DNA from: Kocuria rosea
GTDB taxonomy: Bacteria; Actinomycetota; Actinomycetes; Actinomycetales; Micrococcaceae
Direction of reading: 5' to 3'
NCBI RefSeq assembly: GCF_023715525.1
Contig: NZ_JAMBOG010000012.1
Coordinates: 1 to 64,000, forward strand
DNA length: 64,000 bases
Part shown: positions 26,096 to 36,011 of the stretch, piece after piece
Numbering within the stretch: the stretch's first letter is position 1
How the letters are laid out: the number at the start of each line of letters is the position of its first letter
Program-made: the position numbers and the translations under genes
Notes under the pieces: generated by a model
Seen by the model: the letters and a program-made list of their open reading frames with translations, nothing else
Database searches by the model: none
Told to the model about the DNA's origin: nothing

Positions 26096-26823
26096 GCGGC
26101 GCCCTGCGCGGGGTCCGCGGGCGCGCTGCGCCAGACGAGGCCGGCGATGCGCCCGGAGCCCGGGTCCCGGCGGTGCGAGGACAGCCGCTCGTTCTCGCGC
26201 GTGCAGGAGGCCCCGGCCGGCCCGGCGACCGTGACCCCGAGGGCCTCGAGCCGGTCGCGGGCGCCCGCGGGCAGGTCGAGCGACGGGGTGCCCCAGGTGG
26301 TCGTGGCCGCCACCGCCGGGATCCGCCGCACGGACTCCTCCTGCATCGCGGCGGGCACCTCGTAGCACCCGCCGCAGATCGACGGCCCGATCCACGCCGC
26401 CAGCCCGTCGGACCCGCGGGCCCGCAGCTGCTCGACGGTCCGCTCGAGCACGCCGTCCAGCAGCCCGCGCCGCCCGGCGTGCGCCACGGCGGTGACGGGC
26501 CCGTGCGGGCCGCGGCCGACCAGCACCACGGGCACGCAGTCGGCGACCATCACGGCCAGGGACGCACCGTCCGCCGAGACGGCGGCGTCCGCCGTGGGCA
26601 CCGGGGGCAGGGCGGGGTCGTCGGCGTCGGCCACCGCGGTGCCGTGCACCTGGTTGAGGAAGAGCAGCGAGCCCGCCGGGACCCCCATGGCCCCCTCGAG
26701 GGCCCGGCGCCGGGTCCGCACCGCGCCGCCGTCGTCGCCCGTGTGCAGGGCCAGGTTGCCCGCCCCGCGGTCCGTGAACGCCACCCGCACGCCCTGCCCG
26801 ACGTCCTCCTGCCACCAGAACAC
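26092..26823 (-). CDS. pgeF: Peptidoglycan editing factor PgeF (YfiH/laccase-domain family)
   Basis: 243 aa. Metal/active-site residues: His in FLNQVHGTAV, Cys in MVADCVPVVL and His in VAHAGRRGLLDG. The E. coli homologue removes wrongly incorporated residues from peptidoglycan precursors; older names are polyphenol oxidase or copper oxidase. GTG 26823 has AGGAGGA upstream. It begins 119 nt after the ftsZ stop, beyond a hairpin at 26898-26935. Confidence 0.9.
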   Translation of the reverse strand: MFWWQEDVGQGVRVAFTDRGAGNLALHTGDDGGAVRTRRRALEGAMGVPAGSLLFLNQVHGTAVADADDPALPPVPTADAAVSADGASLAVMVADCVPVVLVGRGPHGPVTAVAHAGRRGLLDGVLERTVEQLRARGSDGLAAWIGPSICGGCYEVPAAMQEESVRRIPAVAATTTWGTPSLDLPAGARDRLEALGVTVAGPAGASCTRENERLSSHRRDPGSGRIAGLVWRSAPADPAQGAA

Positions 26824-26897
26824 CTGGTCCTCCTGTCCCGCCTCGTCGGCGCTGGCTCGTCCTGCCGTGTCCCGTCCGCCGCCCGGCGGTTAACGCG

Positions 26898-26935
26898 CCC
26901 GGGGGCGGACGCGGTCGCCCGCGCCCGCCCCCGGG
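26898..26935 (-). terminator. Hairpin after ftsZ
   Basis: 11-bp perfect arms (cccgggggcgg / ccgcccccggg) starting 8 nt past the ftsZ stop. It may end or attenuate the ftsZ transcript before pgeF. Confidence 0.6.
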
Positions 26936-26942
26936 TCGGAGC

Positions 26943-28190
26943 TCACTTCAGGAAGTCGGGGAAGTCCAGGGAGTCCTTGCGCGCGGCGCCCACGCCCGAG
27001 CCGGTCTCGGCCTCGGCGGGCAGGTCCACGTCGAACCCGGCGTCGTCGGGGACGTCGTCGTTGCCGACCGGCTGCGCCCACTTCTGCTGGGCGGAGGGCT
27101 GGCCGAAGGCCGGGGCCCCACCGCGCTGCGGGGAGCGACCCAGGCCGGCGGGCTGACCCGCGCCGGAGCCGAAGGCGGCACGGGTGGTCGCGGCCTGCTG
27201 GGCCGCGGCGTTGGTGTTGTTGGCGTTGGTCTCCGGGCTCACGGAGTCGAAGCCGGCGGCGATGACCGTCACGCGCGCCTGGTCGCCCAGGGCGTCGTCG
27301 ATGACGGCGCCGAAGATGATGTTCGCCTCGGGGTGGGCGACCTCCTGGACCAGGCGGGCCGCCTCGTTGATCTCGAACAGGCCGAGGTCCGAGCCGCCCT
27401 GGATGGACAGCAGCACGCCGTGGGCGCCGTCGATGGACGCCTCCAGCAGCGGGGACGCGATCGCGAGCTCGGCCGCCTTCACGGCCCGGTCCTCGCCCTG
27501 CGCGGAGCCGATGCCCATGAGCGCGGAGCCGGCCCCCTGCATCACGGACTTGACGTCGGCGAAGTCGAGGTTGATCAGGCCCGGGGTGGTGATCAGGTCG
27601 GTGATGCCCTGGACACCGGAGAGCAGGACCTGGTCGGCGGACTTGAAGGCGTCGAGCATGGACACGTTGCGGTCCGAGATGGACAGCAGCCGGTCGTTGG
27701 GGATGACGATGAGGGTGTCGACCTCGTCGCGCAGCGTCTCGATGCCGTTCTCGGCCTGGTTGGAGCGGCGCCGGCCCTCGAAGGTGAACGGGCGGGTGAC
27801 GACGCCGATGGTCAGGGCACCCAGCGAGCGCGCGATGCGGGCGACCACGGGCGCCCCGCCGGTGCCGGTGCCGCCGCCCTCGCCGGCGGTCACGAACACC
27901 ATGTCGGCCCCCTTGAGGACCTCCTCGATCTCCTCGTGGTGGTCCTCCGCCGCCTGGCGCCCGACGTCTGGGTTCGCGCCGGCGCCGAGACCCCGGGTGA
28001 GCTCGCGCCCGACGTCGAGCTTGACGTCGGCGTCGCTCATCAGCAGGGCCTGGGCGTCCGTGTTGATCGCGATGAACTCGACGCCGCGCAGCCCCTCCTC
28101 GATCATCCGGTTGACCGCGTTGACGCCGCCGCCGCCGATTCCGACGACCTTGATGACGGCCAAGTAGTTCTGGGGGGTGGAGGAGTCCAT
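26943..28190 (-). CDS. ftsZ: Cell division GTPase FtsZ
   Basis: Tubulin homologue forming the Z-ring. 415 aa. The glycine-rich nucleotide loop [15 protein letters not shown] is near residue 20. The tubulin signature GGGTGTG is at 105-111. The T7 loop is [11 protein letters not shown]. After the globular domain comes a variable linker rich in Ala, Gln and Gly, and the extreme C-terminal peptide LDFPDFLK is the SepF-binding tail. No Shine-Dalgarno precedes the ATG. The 249-nt region before it is the least GC-rich part of the cluster and holds candidate promoters. Confidence 0.97.
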   Translation of the reverse strand: MDSSTPQNYLAVIKVVGIGGGGVNAVNRMIEEGLRGVEFIAINTDAQALLMSDADVKLDVGRELTRGLGAGANPDVGRQAAEDHHEEIEEVLKGADMVFVTAGEGGGTGTGGAPVVARIARSLGALTIGVVTRPFTFEGRRRSNQAENGIETLRDEVDTLIVIPNDRLLSISDRNVSMLDAFKSADQVLLSGVQGITDLITTPGLINLDFADVKSVMQGAGSALMGIGSAQGEDRAVKAAELAIASPLLEASIDGAHGVLLSIQGGSDLGLFEINEAARLVQEVAHPEANIIFGAVIDDALGDQARVTVIAAGFDSVSPETNANNTNAAAQQAATTRAAFGSGAGQPAGLGRSPQRGGAPAFGQPSAQQKWAQPVGNDDVPDDAGFDVDLPAEAETGSGVGAARKDSLDFPDFLK

Positions 28191-28339
28191 GGGTGCCTAA
28201 CTCGAGAGGAAGTAGTCCCGGATCACGTGCCCGACCTCAACCCTCGATCGAAGGTCGAACATCAGGCCGTCAGCTGTTCCCCGGGGAGGTTCGATGTCGG
28301 GGTCAAGACTAACAACGACGGGCATCACCTGCACGACAA

Positions 28340-28368
28340 TCCATACCGCTTTCGACACTTTTCGCCAA
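28340..28368 (-). promoter_or_regulatory. Candidate ftsZ promoter (TTGGCG-17-TATGGA)
   Basis: On the minus strand TTGGCG (28363-28368) and TATGGA (28340-28345) are 17 nt apart, within the A/T-richer ftsQ-ftsZ gap. A second possible -10 (TAGTCT) lies further downstream. Extra promoters here are well known for ftsZ in other actinobacteria. Confidence 0.5.
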
Positions 28369-28439
28369 AACCGCAGGTGGTCCCAGGATTGGGCACAACT
28401 CTCAGGCTCTGCCGGAGAGTGAGCAGGGGCACCCGCCGC

Positions 28440-29615
28440 TCAGCGCACGACCGGCCGGGTGGGGCTGGAGACGTCGTAGGTCTCGATGCCGGTGCCGGCC
28501 CCCCGGGCCTCGACGAGCTCGCGCAGCACCTGCGCCTTCAGCTCGCTCTCCTCGGCGGTGCCCCACACCACCGTGCGGCCGTCGGTGAAGGCCAGCTCCA
28601 CCGAGGACAGGGACTCCGCCGAGGCGGTGCGCAGCTGGGCGAGCACGGACTCCGGCAGGGCCGCCAGCACGTCGGCGATGACGTCGAAGCGCTCCGTGGC
28701 CAGCACCTCGCGGCCGCCGGTGACGACGGGCACCGCGGCCTCCTCCGCGTCGGCGGCGACGGTCAGCTCGACCCCCTCCGAGTCGACGACCACGAACTCG
28801 CCGCCGTCCTCGACGGCGGCCACGGGCACCCGCTCGTGGAGCTCGACCACGAGCCGGTGCGGGGGCTCGAGCAGCACCTCGATCGAGCGCACCTGCGGGA
28901 TCTGCCCGACCGTCTCACGGACCTCCTGCTTCGAGATCCGGGTCAGGGGCACGCCCCGGTAGGGCTCCAGGGCGGCCTCCACCCGGGCCGGGTCGGTGAG
29001 CTCCGCGCCGCGCACGGAGACGTCCCGCACGGCGAGCAGCGGGGAGAGGAAGAGCATGCCGAGGAGCACCGCCAGGGCCGCCAGGACGCCGAGGGCGATC
29101 CCCAGCCGGCGGCGGCGCCGGCGGGCCCGGGGCGAGCCGGGGAACGCGACGACGGTGGCCCCGCCGGGCCGGTCCCCGCCGCGGTCCGCCGCGGGCGCCG
29201 CCCCGGCCGCCGTGGAGCCGCCGGGCACGGCCTCGGCGTCGTCCGGCACGCGGGAGGCCGTCAGCATGCGGGAGGCCGCGCGCTCCTGCCGGTGCCGGCG
29301 CCACGCGCTGAAGCGGCCGCCGGCGGCGGGCACCTCCTCGAGCTCGTCCTCGTCCACGAGGGGCGAGACCTTGGCGCCGTCGTTGACGCGGATCCGGACC
29401 GCCGGGTCCCCGCCGGCCGGCGCGGCCGGGGCGTCCGCCCAGGGCGCCCCGGGATCCGGGGCGTGGGCCCGGTCGCCGGCACGCTCGGTGGCACGGTCGT
29501 CCGCCCGGTCGACGGCGGGCCCGGCGGAGGCCTCGCCGTCCCCCGGGTGCTCCCCGGAATGCTCCCCGGGGTGCTCCCCGAACCGGGGCTGGTGCGGTCG
29601 GCCGTGCCGGCTCAT
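28440..29615 (-). CDS. ftsQ: Cell division protein FtsQ
   Basis: Bitopic membrane protein linking FtsL/FtsB to the septal synthase. 391 aa, with an unusually long cytoplasmic N-terminus (about 170 aa) that is acidic and repeat-bearing (HPGEHSGEHPG). One helix (LGIALGVLAALAVLLGMLFL) is followed by the POTRA domain (LAVRDVSVRGAELTDPARVEAAL to LVVELHERVPVAAV) and the beta domain. The ATG shares one base with the murC stop (TGATG). Confidence 0.92.
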   Translation of the reverse strand: MSRHGRPHQPRFGEHPGEHSGEHPGDGEASAGPAVDRADDRATERAGDRAHAPDPGAPWADAPAAPAGGDPAVRIRVNDGAKVSPLVDEDELEEVPAAGGRFSAWRRHRQERAASRMLTASRVPDDAEAVPGGSTAAGAAPAADRGGDRPGGATVVAFPGSPRARRRRRRLGIALGVLAALAVLLGMLFLSPLLAVRDVSVRGAELTDPARVEAALEPYRGVPLTRISKQEVRETVGQIPQVRSIEVLLEPPHRLVVELHERVPVAAVEDGGEFVVVDSEGVELTVAADAEEAAVPVVTGGREVLATERFDVIADVLAALPESVLAQLRTASAESLSSVELAFTDGRTVVWGTAEESELKAQVLRELVEARGAGTGIETYDVSSPTRPVVR

Positions 29616-31030
29616 CAGCGGGTCCCGGAGCGGTCCGCGAGGCTGTCCACGAGCCGGGCCCCGAGACCGGTGACGTCACCGGCGCCCACGGTGAGCACGA
29701 GGTCGCCCGGCCGGGCGGCGCCGGCGGCCTCGGCGACGGCGTCGGCCCCGCGGGGGACGTAGCGCACGTGGGCCGGCGCACGGTCGGTGATGATCTCGCT
29801 CGTGAGCCCGGCCACGGGCTGCTCGCGGGCCGCGAAGATGTCCAGCACGAGGCTCTCGTCCGCCAGCGCGAGGGCGTCTGCGAACTCGGCGGCGAACTCC
29901 CGGGTCCGGGAGAACAGGTGCGGCTGGAAGATCGCGATCACGCGGTGCTCCCCCGCGACCTCGCGGGCGGCCGTGAGGGCCGCCACGACCTCGGTGGGGT
30001 GGTGGGCGTAGTCGTCGAAGACGCGCACCCCCCGGACCTCCCCGCGCAGGTCGAAACGCCGGGCGGAGCCGTGGAACCCGGCGAGGCCCCGGGCCGCGTC
30101 CTCGGGGTCCACGCCCGCCTCCAGGGCCACGCAGAAGGCGGCCGCCGCGTTGAGGACGTTGTGCCGACCGGGCACCGCCAGCACGAGCGGCACCTCCCGG
30201 CGGGCGGCGCCCTCGCCGAGCACGAGCGTGCTGCGCGTGCTCAGCCCGTCCGTCCCCCCGGGCAGCACGCGCACGTCCGCGCCGGCGTCGGTGCCGTAGG
30301 TGAGCACCCGGCCCCCGGCCGACCGGTGGCGCTCGGCGAGGCCCCGGGAGCCGGGGTCGTCCTGGCAGGCCACGAGCAGGCCGTCCGGGGGCAGGGTCGC
30401 CGCGAAGTCGTCGAAGGCCCGGAAGAAGGCCTCGCGGGAGGGGTAGAAGTCGAGGTGGTCCGGCTCGATGTTGGTGACCACGGCGACCCGGGGGCCGTAC
30501 CGGAGGAACGAACCGTCGGACTCGTCCGCCTCCGCCACGAACCAGCGGCCCGTGCCGAGGGCCGCGTTGGAGCCGAGGTCGGCCACGTGCGCGCCGATCG
30601 CCCAGGACGGCCCCAGCCCGGCGTGCTGCAGGACGAGCGCGGCCATGGAGCTGGTGGTGGTCTTGCCGTGGGTGCCGGCGACGGCCACCACGTCCCGGCC
30701 GTGCATCGCGGCGGCCAGCCCCTCGGAGCGGTGCAGCACGCGCAGGCCGGCGGCCCGGGCGGCCGCGTACTCGGGGTTGTCCCCGGCGATCGCCGTGGAG
30801 ACCACCACGGTGGAGGCCCCCGCCACGTTCCCGGCCCGCTGCCCCACGAACACCGTGGCGCCCAGGGCCTCGAGCTCCCGCAGCGCCGGCGAGTCCTGCC
30901 GGTCGGAGCCGCTGACGTCGGCGCCGCGGGCGAGCAGGAGCTTCGCGACCGCGGACATGCCCGCGCCGCCCATGCCGATGAAGTGCACCCGGCCCAGCTG
31001 CTCGGGGGCGACGTGCTGCTCAGCGCTCAA
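29615..31030 (-). CDS. murC: UDP-N-acetylmuramate-L-alanine ligase MurC
   Basis: Adds L-alanine to UDP-MurNAc, the first peptide step of peptidoglycan synthesis. 471 aa. The N-terminal Rossmann motif is [14 protein letters not shown], the ATP loop [14 protein letters not shown], the Mur signature [11 protein letters not shown], and the C-terminal domain has [11 protein letters not shown]. The start is a TTG at 31030, inside the murG 3' end (11-nt overlap). It is supported by AGGAGG placed 6 nt upstream and by the correct N-terminal distance to the Rossmann loop. Confidence 0.95.
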   Translation of the reverse strand: MSAEQHVAPEQLGRVHFIGMGGAGMSAVAKLLLARGADVSGSDRQDSPALRELEALGATVFVGQRAGNVAGASTVVVSTAIAGDNPEYAAARAAGLRVLHRSEGLAAAMHGRDVVAVAGTHGKTTTSSMAALVLQHAGLGPSWAIGAHVADLGSNAALGTGRWFVAEADESDGSFLRYGPRVAVVTNIEPDHLDFYPSREAFFRAFDDFAATLPPDGLLVACQDDPGSRGLAERHRSAGGRVLTYGTDAGADVRVLPGGTDGLSTRSTLVLGEGAARREVPLVLAVPGRHNVLNAAAAFCVALEAGVDPEDAARGLAGFHGSARRFDLRGEVRGVRVFDDYAHHPTEVVAALTAAREVAGEHRVIAIFQPHLFSRTREFAAEFADALALADESLVLDIFAAREQPVAGLTSEIITDRAPAHVRYVPRGADAVAEAAGAARPGDLVLTVGAGDVTGLGARLVDSLADRSGTR

Positions 31031-32147
31031 CGGGGACCTCCTGGAGGATCAGACGGGCCATCACGGCGTCGGCGTCGCGCACCCCGCGGTCGCGGCTCGC
31101 GGCGGCCATGGCGGCCAGCCGGGCCGGGTCGGCCGCGAGGGGGTGGACGTGCTCGCGCCACCAGGCGGGGGTGAACGCGTCGTCGGCCACGAGCTGTGCC
31201 GCGCCGGCCTCCACGAGGGAGGCGGCGTTGAGCGCCTGCTCGCCGTTGCCGACCGGCAGGGGGACGAACACGGCGGGCAGGCCCACGGCCGCGACCTCGG
31301 ACACGGTCGCCGCCCCGGCCCGGGCGACGAGCAGGTCCGCGGCGGCGTAGACGCGCTCCATGCCGTCCACGTACTCGACCTGGACGTAGCCGGGGGCGCT
31401 CAGCAGCGCGCCGTCGTCCCCGGTGAGCTGCTTGCCGCGCCCGGTGACGTGCAGCAGCTGGTAGCCGTGCTCCGCGGTCTCCGCCGCGACGCCCGCCACG
31501 GTCCGGTTCATGTTCAGGGCCCCGGAGGAGCCGCCCGTGACCACGACGGTCGGCACGTCGGGGGCGAGCCCGAAGGAGCCGCGCGCCTCGGCCCGCAGCG
31601 CGGCGCGGTCGAGCCCGGCGATCTCCCGGCGCATGGGCATGCCCACGGTCACGGCCCCGGGCAGCGGCGTGCCGGAGAAGGCCGTGGCCACGGTGCGGGC
31701 CCGGCGGGCGCCGACGCGGTTGGCCAGCCCGGGCCGGGTGTTGGCCTCGTGGACCACCACGGGCAGCCCGCGCCGGGCGGCGGCGAGGTAGACGGGGGTG
31801 CAGACGTAGCCGCCGACGCCGACGACGACGTCGGGCCGGACCCGGTCGAGGATCTCGCCGGCCTGCCGGACGGCGCCGAGGAGCCGGCCGGGCAGCCGCA
31901 CGAGGTCCACGGAGAGCCGGCGGGGCATGGGCACGCGGTCGACGAGCTCGAGGGCGACCCCGGCCAGGGGCACGAGGCGGGTCTCCATCCCCGAGGCGGT
32001 GCCCACGGCCGTGAGGCGCACGCCGGGCGCCTGCTCGCGCAGGGCGGCGGCGATCGCCAGCAGGGGGCTCACGTGCCCGGCGGTGCCGCCGCCGGCCAGC
32101 AGGACGGAGGGTCCGGGGTGGGCGGTGGGCGGGTCGGACGGGCTCAT
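31020..32147 (-). CDS. murG: UDP-GlcNAc transferase MurG
   Basis: Adds GlcNAc to lipid I to give lipid II on the inner membrane face. 375 aa. The N-terminal glycine-rich loop is [18 protein letters not shown], with [12 protein letters not shown] and [13 protein letters not shown] further on. The UDP-GlcNAc site is [13 protein letters not shown] and the C-domain has [22 protein letters not shown]. The ATG overlaps the ftsW stop by four bases (ATGA, 32144-32147). Confidence 0.96.
   Translation of the reverse strand: MSPSDPPTAHPGPSVLLAGGGTAGHVSPLLAIAAALREQAPGVRLTAVGTASGMETRLVPLAGVALELVDRVPMPRRLSVDLVRLPGRLLGAVRQAGEILDRVRPDVVVGVGGYVCTPVYLAAARRGLPVVVHEANTRPGLANRVGARRARTVATAFSGTPLPGAVTVGMPMRREIAGLDRAALRAEARGSFGLAPDVPTVVVTGGSSGALNMNRTVAGVAAETAEHGYQLLHVTGRGKQLTGDDGALLSAPGYVQVEYVDGMERVYAAADLLVARAGAATVSEVAAVGLPAVFVPLPVGNGEQALNAASLVEAGAAQLVADDAFTPAWWREHVHPLAADPARLAAMAAASRDRGVRDADAVMARLILQEVPVER
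31037..31042 (-). promoter_or_regulatory. Shine-Dalgarno AGGAGG deciding the murC TTG start
   Basis: A perfect AGGAGG within the murG coding end, 6 nt before the TTG at 31030. It is the main reason to accept the rare TTG start. Confidence 0.8.
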
Positions 32148-33379
32148 GCGCGATCCTTGTTGGGGGTTCGGGGGCGGGGGGCGCGGGCCGGGACGGGGAT
32201 CCGGCGGGGCAGGCGGGTGAAGGACATGACCACGCCGACGGCCGCGAGGCTCATCAGCAGCGAGGACCCACCGTAGCTGATGAACGGCAGGGGGATGCCG
32301 ATGACCGGGAGCAACCCGGTGACCATGCCGATGTTGATGAACGCCTGCCCCACGAGCCACGTGACGATCGACGCGGTGGCGATCCGGACGAAGCGGCTGC
32401 GGGCCCGGAGGATGACGCGGGCCATGGCCAGGGCCATCAGCGCGAACAACCCGAGGATCAGCACGGTGCCCAGCAGCCCGAGCTCCTCCCCGATGATCGA
32501 GAAGATGTAGTCGTTGTGCGCCTCGGGGACGTAGCTGTACTTGAGCCGGGACTGGCCGAGTCCCACGCCCCACCAGCCGCCGGAGGCCAGCGCGCTGAGC
32601 CCCTGCTCGGACTGGTAGCAGGCGTCGGTGGCCCCGCAGTCCCCGAACAGCCAGCCCTTGATGCGGTCCACGCGGTGGGGGGCGGTGGCCACGGAGAGGG
32701 TGCCGAGGACCGCGGCCCCCGCGGCGGCGGCGCCGAACAGCCGCAGCGGCGCGCCGGCGAAGAACAGCGCGGCGGCGTAGATGAGCACGAACACGAGCAC
32801 GGTGCCCATGTCCTTGCCCAGGGCGACCATCAGCACGGGCACCCCGAAGCCGAGCACCGACGGCCACAGGGCTTGGCGCCAGTCGCGCACGGCGTCGCCC
32901 TGCCGGGCCAGGACCACGGCGAGCCACAGGCACACGGCGAGCTTGGCGGCCTCGGAGGGCTGGAACGTCTGCCCGCCCACCACGATCCAGTTGCGGTTGC
33001 CGTTGACGCTGTTGCCGAGGCCCGTGAAGACGAGCCCGAGCAACAGCACGGCGAGCACGAGCAGGCCGGTGGCCCCGCGCCGGTACCACTCCGTGGGCAC
33101 GAAGGAGAGCCCGAACATCAGCACGACGCCCAGGCCCGCGAAGGTGGCCTGCTTGAGGAAGTAGGAGTAGGCGGACTGCTGCGCCGAGATGGACTCCACC
33201 GCGGAGGCGGAGAGCACCATCATGATCCCGATGCCCGTGAGCAGCAGCACCGACCCGGCGAGCGCGTAGTAGGAGTGGATGAGCGGCCCGTCGACCAGGG
33301 CGCGCCAGAACCGGCGGGCCCCGCCCACGGAGCCGCGCGTCGCCTGGCGCAGGCCGGGCCGGTCCTGGAGCGCGGTCAC
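32144..33379 (-). CDS. ftsW: Septal peptidoglycan polymerase FtsW (SEDS family)
   Basis: Lipid II polymerase working with FtsI at the septum. 411 aa, about ten membrane helices. SEDS hallmarks include [20 protein letters not shown], the region with the catalytic Asp, [23 protein letters not shown], and the closing [18 protein letters not shown]. The extracytoplasmic loop contains an unusual Cys pair ([15 protein letters not shown]). The GTG start overlaps the murD stop (GTGA, 33376-33379). Confidence 0.95.
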   Translation of the reverse strand: MTALQDRPGLRQATRGSVGGARRFWRALVDGPLIHSYYALAGSVLLLTGIGIMMVLSASAVESISAQQSAYSYFLKQATFAGLGVVLMFGLSFVPTEWYRRGATGLLVLAVLLLGLVFTGLGNSVNGNRNWIVVGGQTFQPSEAAKLAVCLWLAVVLARQGDAVRDWRQALWPSVLGFGVPVLMVALGKDMGTVLVFVLIYAAALFFAGAPLRLFGAAAAGAAVLGTLSVATAPHRVDRIKGWLFGDCGATDACYQSEQGLSALASGGWWGVGLGQSRLKYSYVPEAHNDYIFSIIGEELGLLGTVLILGLFALMALAMARVILRARSRFVRIATASIVTWLVGQAFINIGMVTGLLPVIGIPLPFISYGGSSLLMSLAAVGVVMSFTRLPRRIPVPARAPRPRTPNKDRA

Positions 33380-34899
33380 GACAGCCGCTCCACGAGGTCC
33401 GCGACCTCCCGGATGAAGGCGTCGCCGCGGTGGGCGTAGGAGGTGAACTGGTCCATCGACGCGGAGGCGGGGGCCATCAGGACGGTGTCGCCCCGGCGCG
33501 CCGCCCCGTGGGCCAGGCGCACGGCCTCGGCCATCACGGCGTCGCCCTCCCGGGACCCGTCCTCGGCGGCGTGCAGGACGGGCACGTCCGGGGCGTGCTC
33601 GGCCAGGGCCTCCAGCAGGGAGCCGTTGTCCGTGCCGATCAGCACGACGGAGCGCAGCCGCCCGCCGTGGCGGGCGACGAGCCGGTCGTAGGAGACGCCC
33701 TTGGACAGGCCCCCGGCGATCCACACCACGGAGTCGAAGGCGGACAGGGACGCGTCCGCGGCGTGCGGGTTGGTGGCCTTGGAGTCGTTGACCCACACGA
33801 CCCCGTGGGTCGTGGCGACGGCCTGGATCCGGTGGTCGCCGGGCTCCCAGGCGCGCAGCCCGTCGCGCACTGCCTCGGGCGCGACGCCCGCGGCGCGGGC
33901 CAGGGCCGCGGCGGCCAGGGCGTTGGCCACCCCGTGCCGGGTGGGGATCGGGCCCGTGTCGGCGATCGAGGCGAGCTCCAGCGCGGAGCCGCGGCGCTCC
34001 GTGAGGAAGGCGCGGTCCACGAGCAGGTCCTCGACCACGCCGAGCATGCTCACGTCCGGGGTGTCGAGGGTGAAGCCCACGGCCCGGCAGCCCTCCACGA
34101 CGTCGGCCTCCTCGACCATGCGCACGGTCTCGGGCTGCTGGGCGTTGTAGACGCAGGCGATGCGGGTGTTCTCGTAGATCCGGGACTTGTCCGCGGCGTA
34201 GTTGTCGTAGCCGCCGTGCCAGTCCACGTGGTCCTCGGCGATGTTGAGCACCACCGAGGCCAGCGGGGACAGGGAGTGCGCCCAGTGCAGCTGGAAGCTG
34301 GAGAGCTCGACGGCGAGCACGTCGTACTCGACGGGCTCGCGCAGGGCGTCGAGCACGGGGGTGCCCACGTTGCCGACGGCGGCCGCGCGCAGGCCGCCGG
34401 CCCGCAGCATGGCCTCCGTCATCCCGACGGTCGTGGTCTTGCCGTTGGTGCCGGTGATGCACACCCACTCGGCGGTGCGCTTCCCGGCGCGCTCGCGCAC
34501 GCGCCAGGCCAGCTCGATGTCGCCCCAGATCTGGACGCCCTCCGCGGCGGCGGCCGCCAGCAGGGGGTGGCCCGGGGGGAAGCCCGGGGAGGTGACGACC
34601 AGCTCGGGGCGGCGGCCCTCGACGTCGGGCACGGCGTCGTAGACGCCCTCCCCGAGCAGCACGTCGGCGGCGCCCACGATCCGGAGCGTGTCCGCCTTGC
34701 CGCGGGTCTGCGGGGAGTCGGTGCCGTCGACGACGACGACGCGCGCGCCGAGCTCGATCAGGGTGTCGGCGGCGGCGAAGCCGGAGACGCCGAGGCCGGC
34801 CACGACGACGCGCAGTCCCGCCCAGTCGGCGTCCCAGCTGGTGAGCCCCGCCAGGCGCGGGTCCTCGTGGACGGGGTTGTCGTTGCTCGCGTGGATCAC
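33376..34899 (-). CDS. murD: UDP-MurNAc-alanine-D-glutamate ligase MurD
   Basis: Adds D-glutamate to UDP-MurNAc-L-Ala. 507 aa. N-terminal Rossmann block [24 protein letters not shown] loop [48 protein letters not shown]; and the C-terminal [16 protein letters not shown] and [19 protein letters not shown]. The GTG start is fixed by the 4-nt GTGA overlap with the mraY stop (34896-34899). Confidence 0.95.
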   Translation of the reverse strand: MIHASNDNPVHEDPRLAGLTSWDADWAGLRVVVAGLGVSGFAAADTLIELGARVVVVDGTDSPQTRGKADTLRIVGAADVLLGEGVYDAVPDVEGRRPELVVTSPGFPPGHPLLAAAAAEGVQIWGDIELAWRVRERAGKRTAEWVCITGTNGKTTTVGMTEAMLRAGGLRAAAVGNVGTPVLDALREPVEYDVLAVELSSFQLHWAHSLSPLASVVLNIAEDHVDWHGGYDNYAADKSRIYENTRIACVYNAQQPETVRMVEEADVVEGCRAVGFTLDTPDVSMLGVVEDLLVDRAFLTERRGSALELASIADTGPIPTRHGVANALAAAALARAAGVAPEAVRDGLRAWEPGDHRIQAVATTHGVVWVNDSKATNPHAADASLSAFDSVVWIAGGLSKGVSYDRLVARHGGRLRSVVLIGTDNGSLLEALAEHAPDVPVLHAAEDGSREGDAVMAEAVRLAHGAARRGDTVLMAPASASMDQFTSYAHRGDAFIREVADLVERLS

Positions 34900-36011
34900 T
34901 GGACCATACCTCCGTGGGACAGCAGCCAGTCGCCGTAGAACACGCCGAGCGCGGCCGCGACGAACAGCCCGGCGATCATCCAGAACCGGACCACGATGGT
35001 GACCTCGTGCCAGCCCTTGAGCTCGAAGTGGTGCTGCAGGGGCGCCATCTTGAAGATGCGCTTGCCGCCGGAGAGCTTGAAGTAGCCGACCTGCAGGATG
35101 ACGGAGACCGTGATGATCACGAACAGCCCGGCGATGAGCACGAGCAGCAGCTCGGTGCGGGTGAGGACCGCGAAGGCGGCCAGCGCCCCGCCCAGGCCCA
35201 GGGACCCGGTGTCGCCCATGAAGATCTTGGCCGGCGAGGTGTTCCACCACAGGAAGCCGACGAGGGCCCCGACGAGCGCGGCGGCCGTGAGGGCGAGGTC
35301 GGCGGCGTCGCGCACCTCGTAGCACACCCCCTGGACCCCGGACCCGCACAGGTGCGTGTTCTGCCACATCGCGATGAGCATGTAGCCGCTGAACACCAGG
35401 ATGGAGGCGCCGGTCGCGAGCCCGTCGAGCCCGTCGGTGAGGTTGACGGCGTTGGTGGTGGCCGTGGCGATGAGGTTCACCCACACGACGAACAGCACCG
35501 CCCCGAGCACGGGCCCCGCGAAGGCGAGGTCCACGGCGGTGTCCCGGGTGAGGGAGATCGCCGAGGACGCGGCGGTCGCCCCGGTCGCGTCGGGCACGAG
35601 CAGCACGAGCAGGGCGAAGGCGACGCCGATGACGCCCTGCAGGACGATCTTGCCGGCGGCGCTGAGGCCCAGGTTCTGCTTCTTGGCGATCTTCTTGTAG
35701 TCGTCGACGAACCCGACCGCGCCCATCCCCAGCATCAGCAGCAGCGCGCACAGCCCGGAGAGCGTGACGCCCCCGTAGCCGGGCCACACGAGCGAGGAGA
35801 CGAGGTGGGTGAGGCCGTAGGCGAGCACGACCGAGCCGAGGATCGCGACGCCGCCCATCGTGGGGGTGCCGCGCTTGGTGTGGTGGCTCGTGGGCCCGTC
35901 GTCCCGGATGAACTGGCCGTAGCCGCGCCGGGCGAGGAACTTGATGAAGGCGGGCGTCCCGAGCAGGGAGAGGGCCAGGGCGAAGCCGGCCGCCATGAGG
36001 ATCTGGATCAT
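34896..36011 (-). CDS. mraY: Phospho-MurNAc-pentapeptide transferase MraY
   Basis: Transfers phospho-MurNAc-pentapeptide to undecaprenyl phosphate, making lipid I. 371 aa, ten membrane helices. Cytoplasmic motifs: HHTKRGTPTMGG near the N-terminus, GFVDDYKKIAKKQNLGL with the catalytic Asp pair, NAVNLTDGLDGLA, FMGDTGSLGLGG and KMAPLQHHFELKGW with the His triad. ATGA overlap with the murF stop (36008-36011). Confidence 0.96.
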   Translation of the reverse strand: MIQILMAAGFALALSLLGTPAFIKFLARRGYGQFIRDDGPTSHHTKRGTPTMGGVAILGSVVLAYGLTHLVSSLVWPGYGGVTLSGLCALLLMLGMGAVGFVDDYKKIAKKQNLGLSAAGKIVLQGVIGVAFALLVLLVPDATGATAASSAISLTRDTAVDLAFAGPVLGAVLFVVWVNLIATATTNAVNLTDGLDGLATGASILVFSGYMLIAMWQNTHLCGSGVQGVCYEVRDAADLALTAAALVGALVGFLWWNTSPAKIFMGDTGSLGLGGALAAFAVLTRTELLLVLIAGLFVIITVSVILQVGYFKLSGGKRIFKMAPLQHHFELKGWHEVTIVVRFWMIAGLFVAAALGVFYGDWLLSHGGMVQ

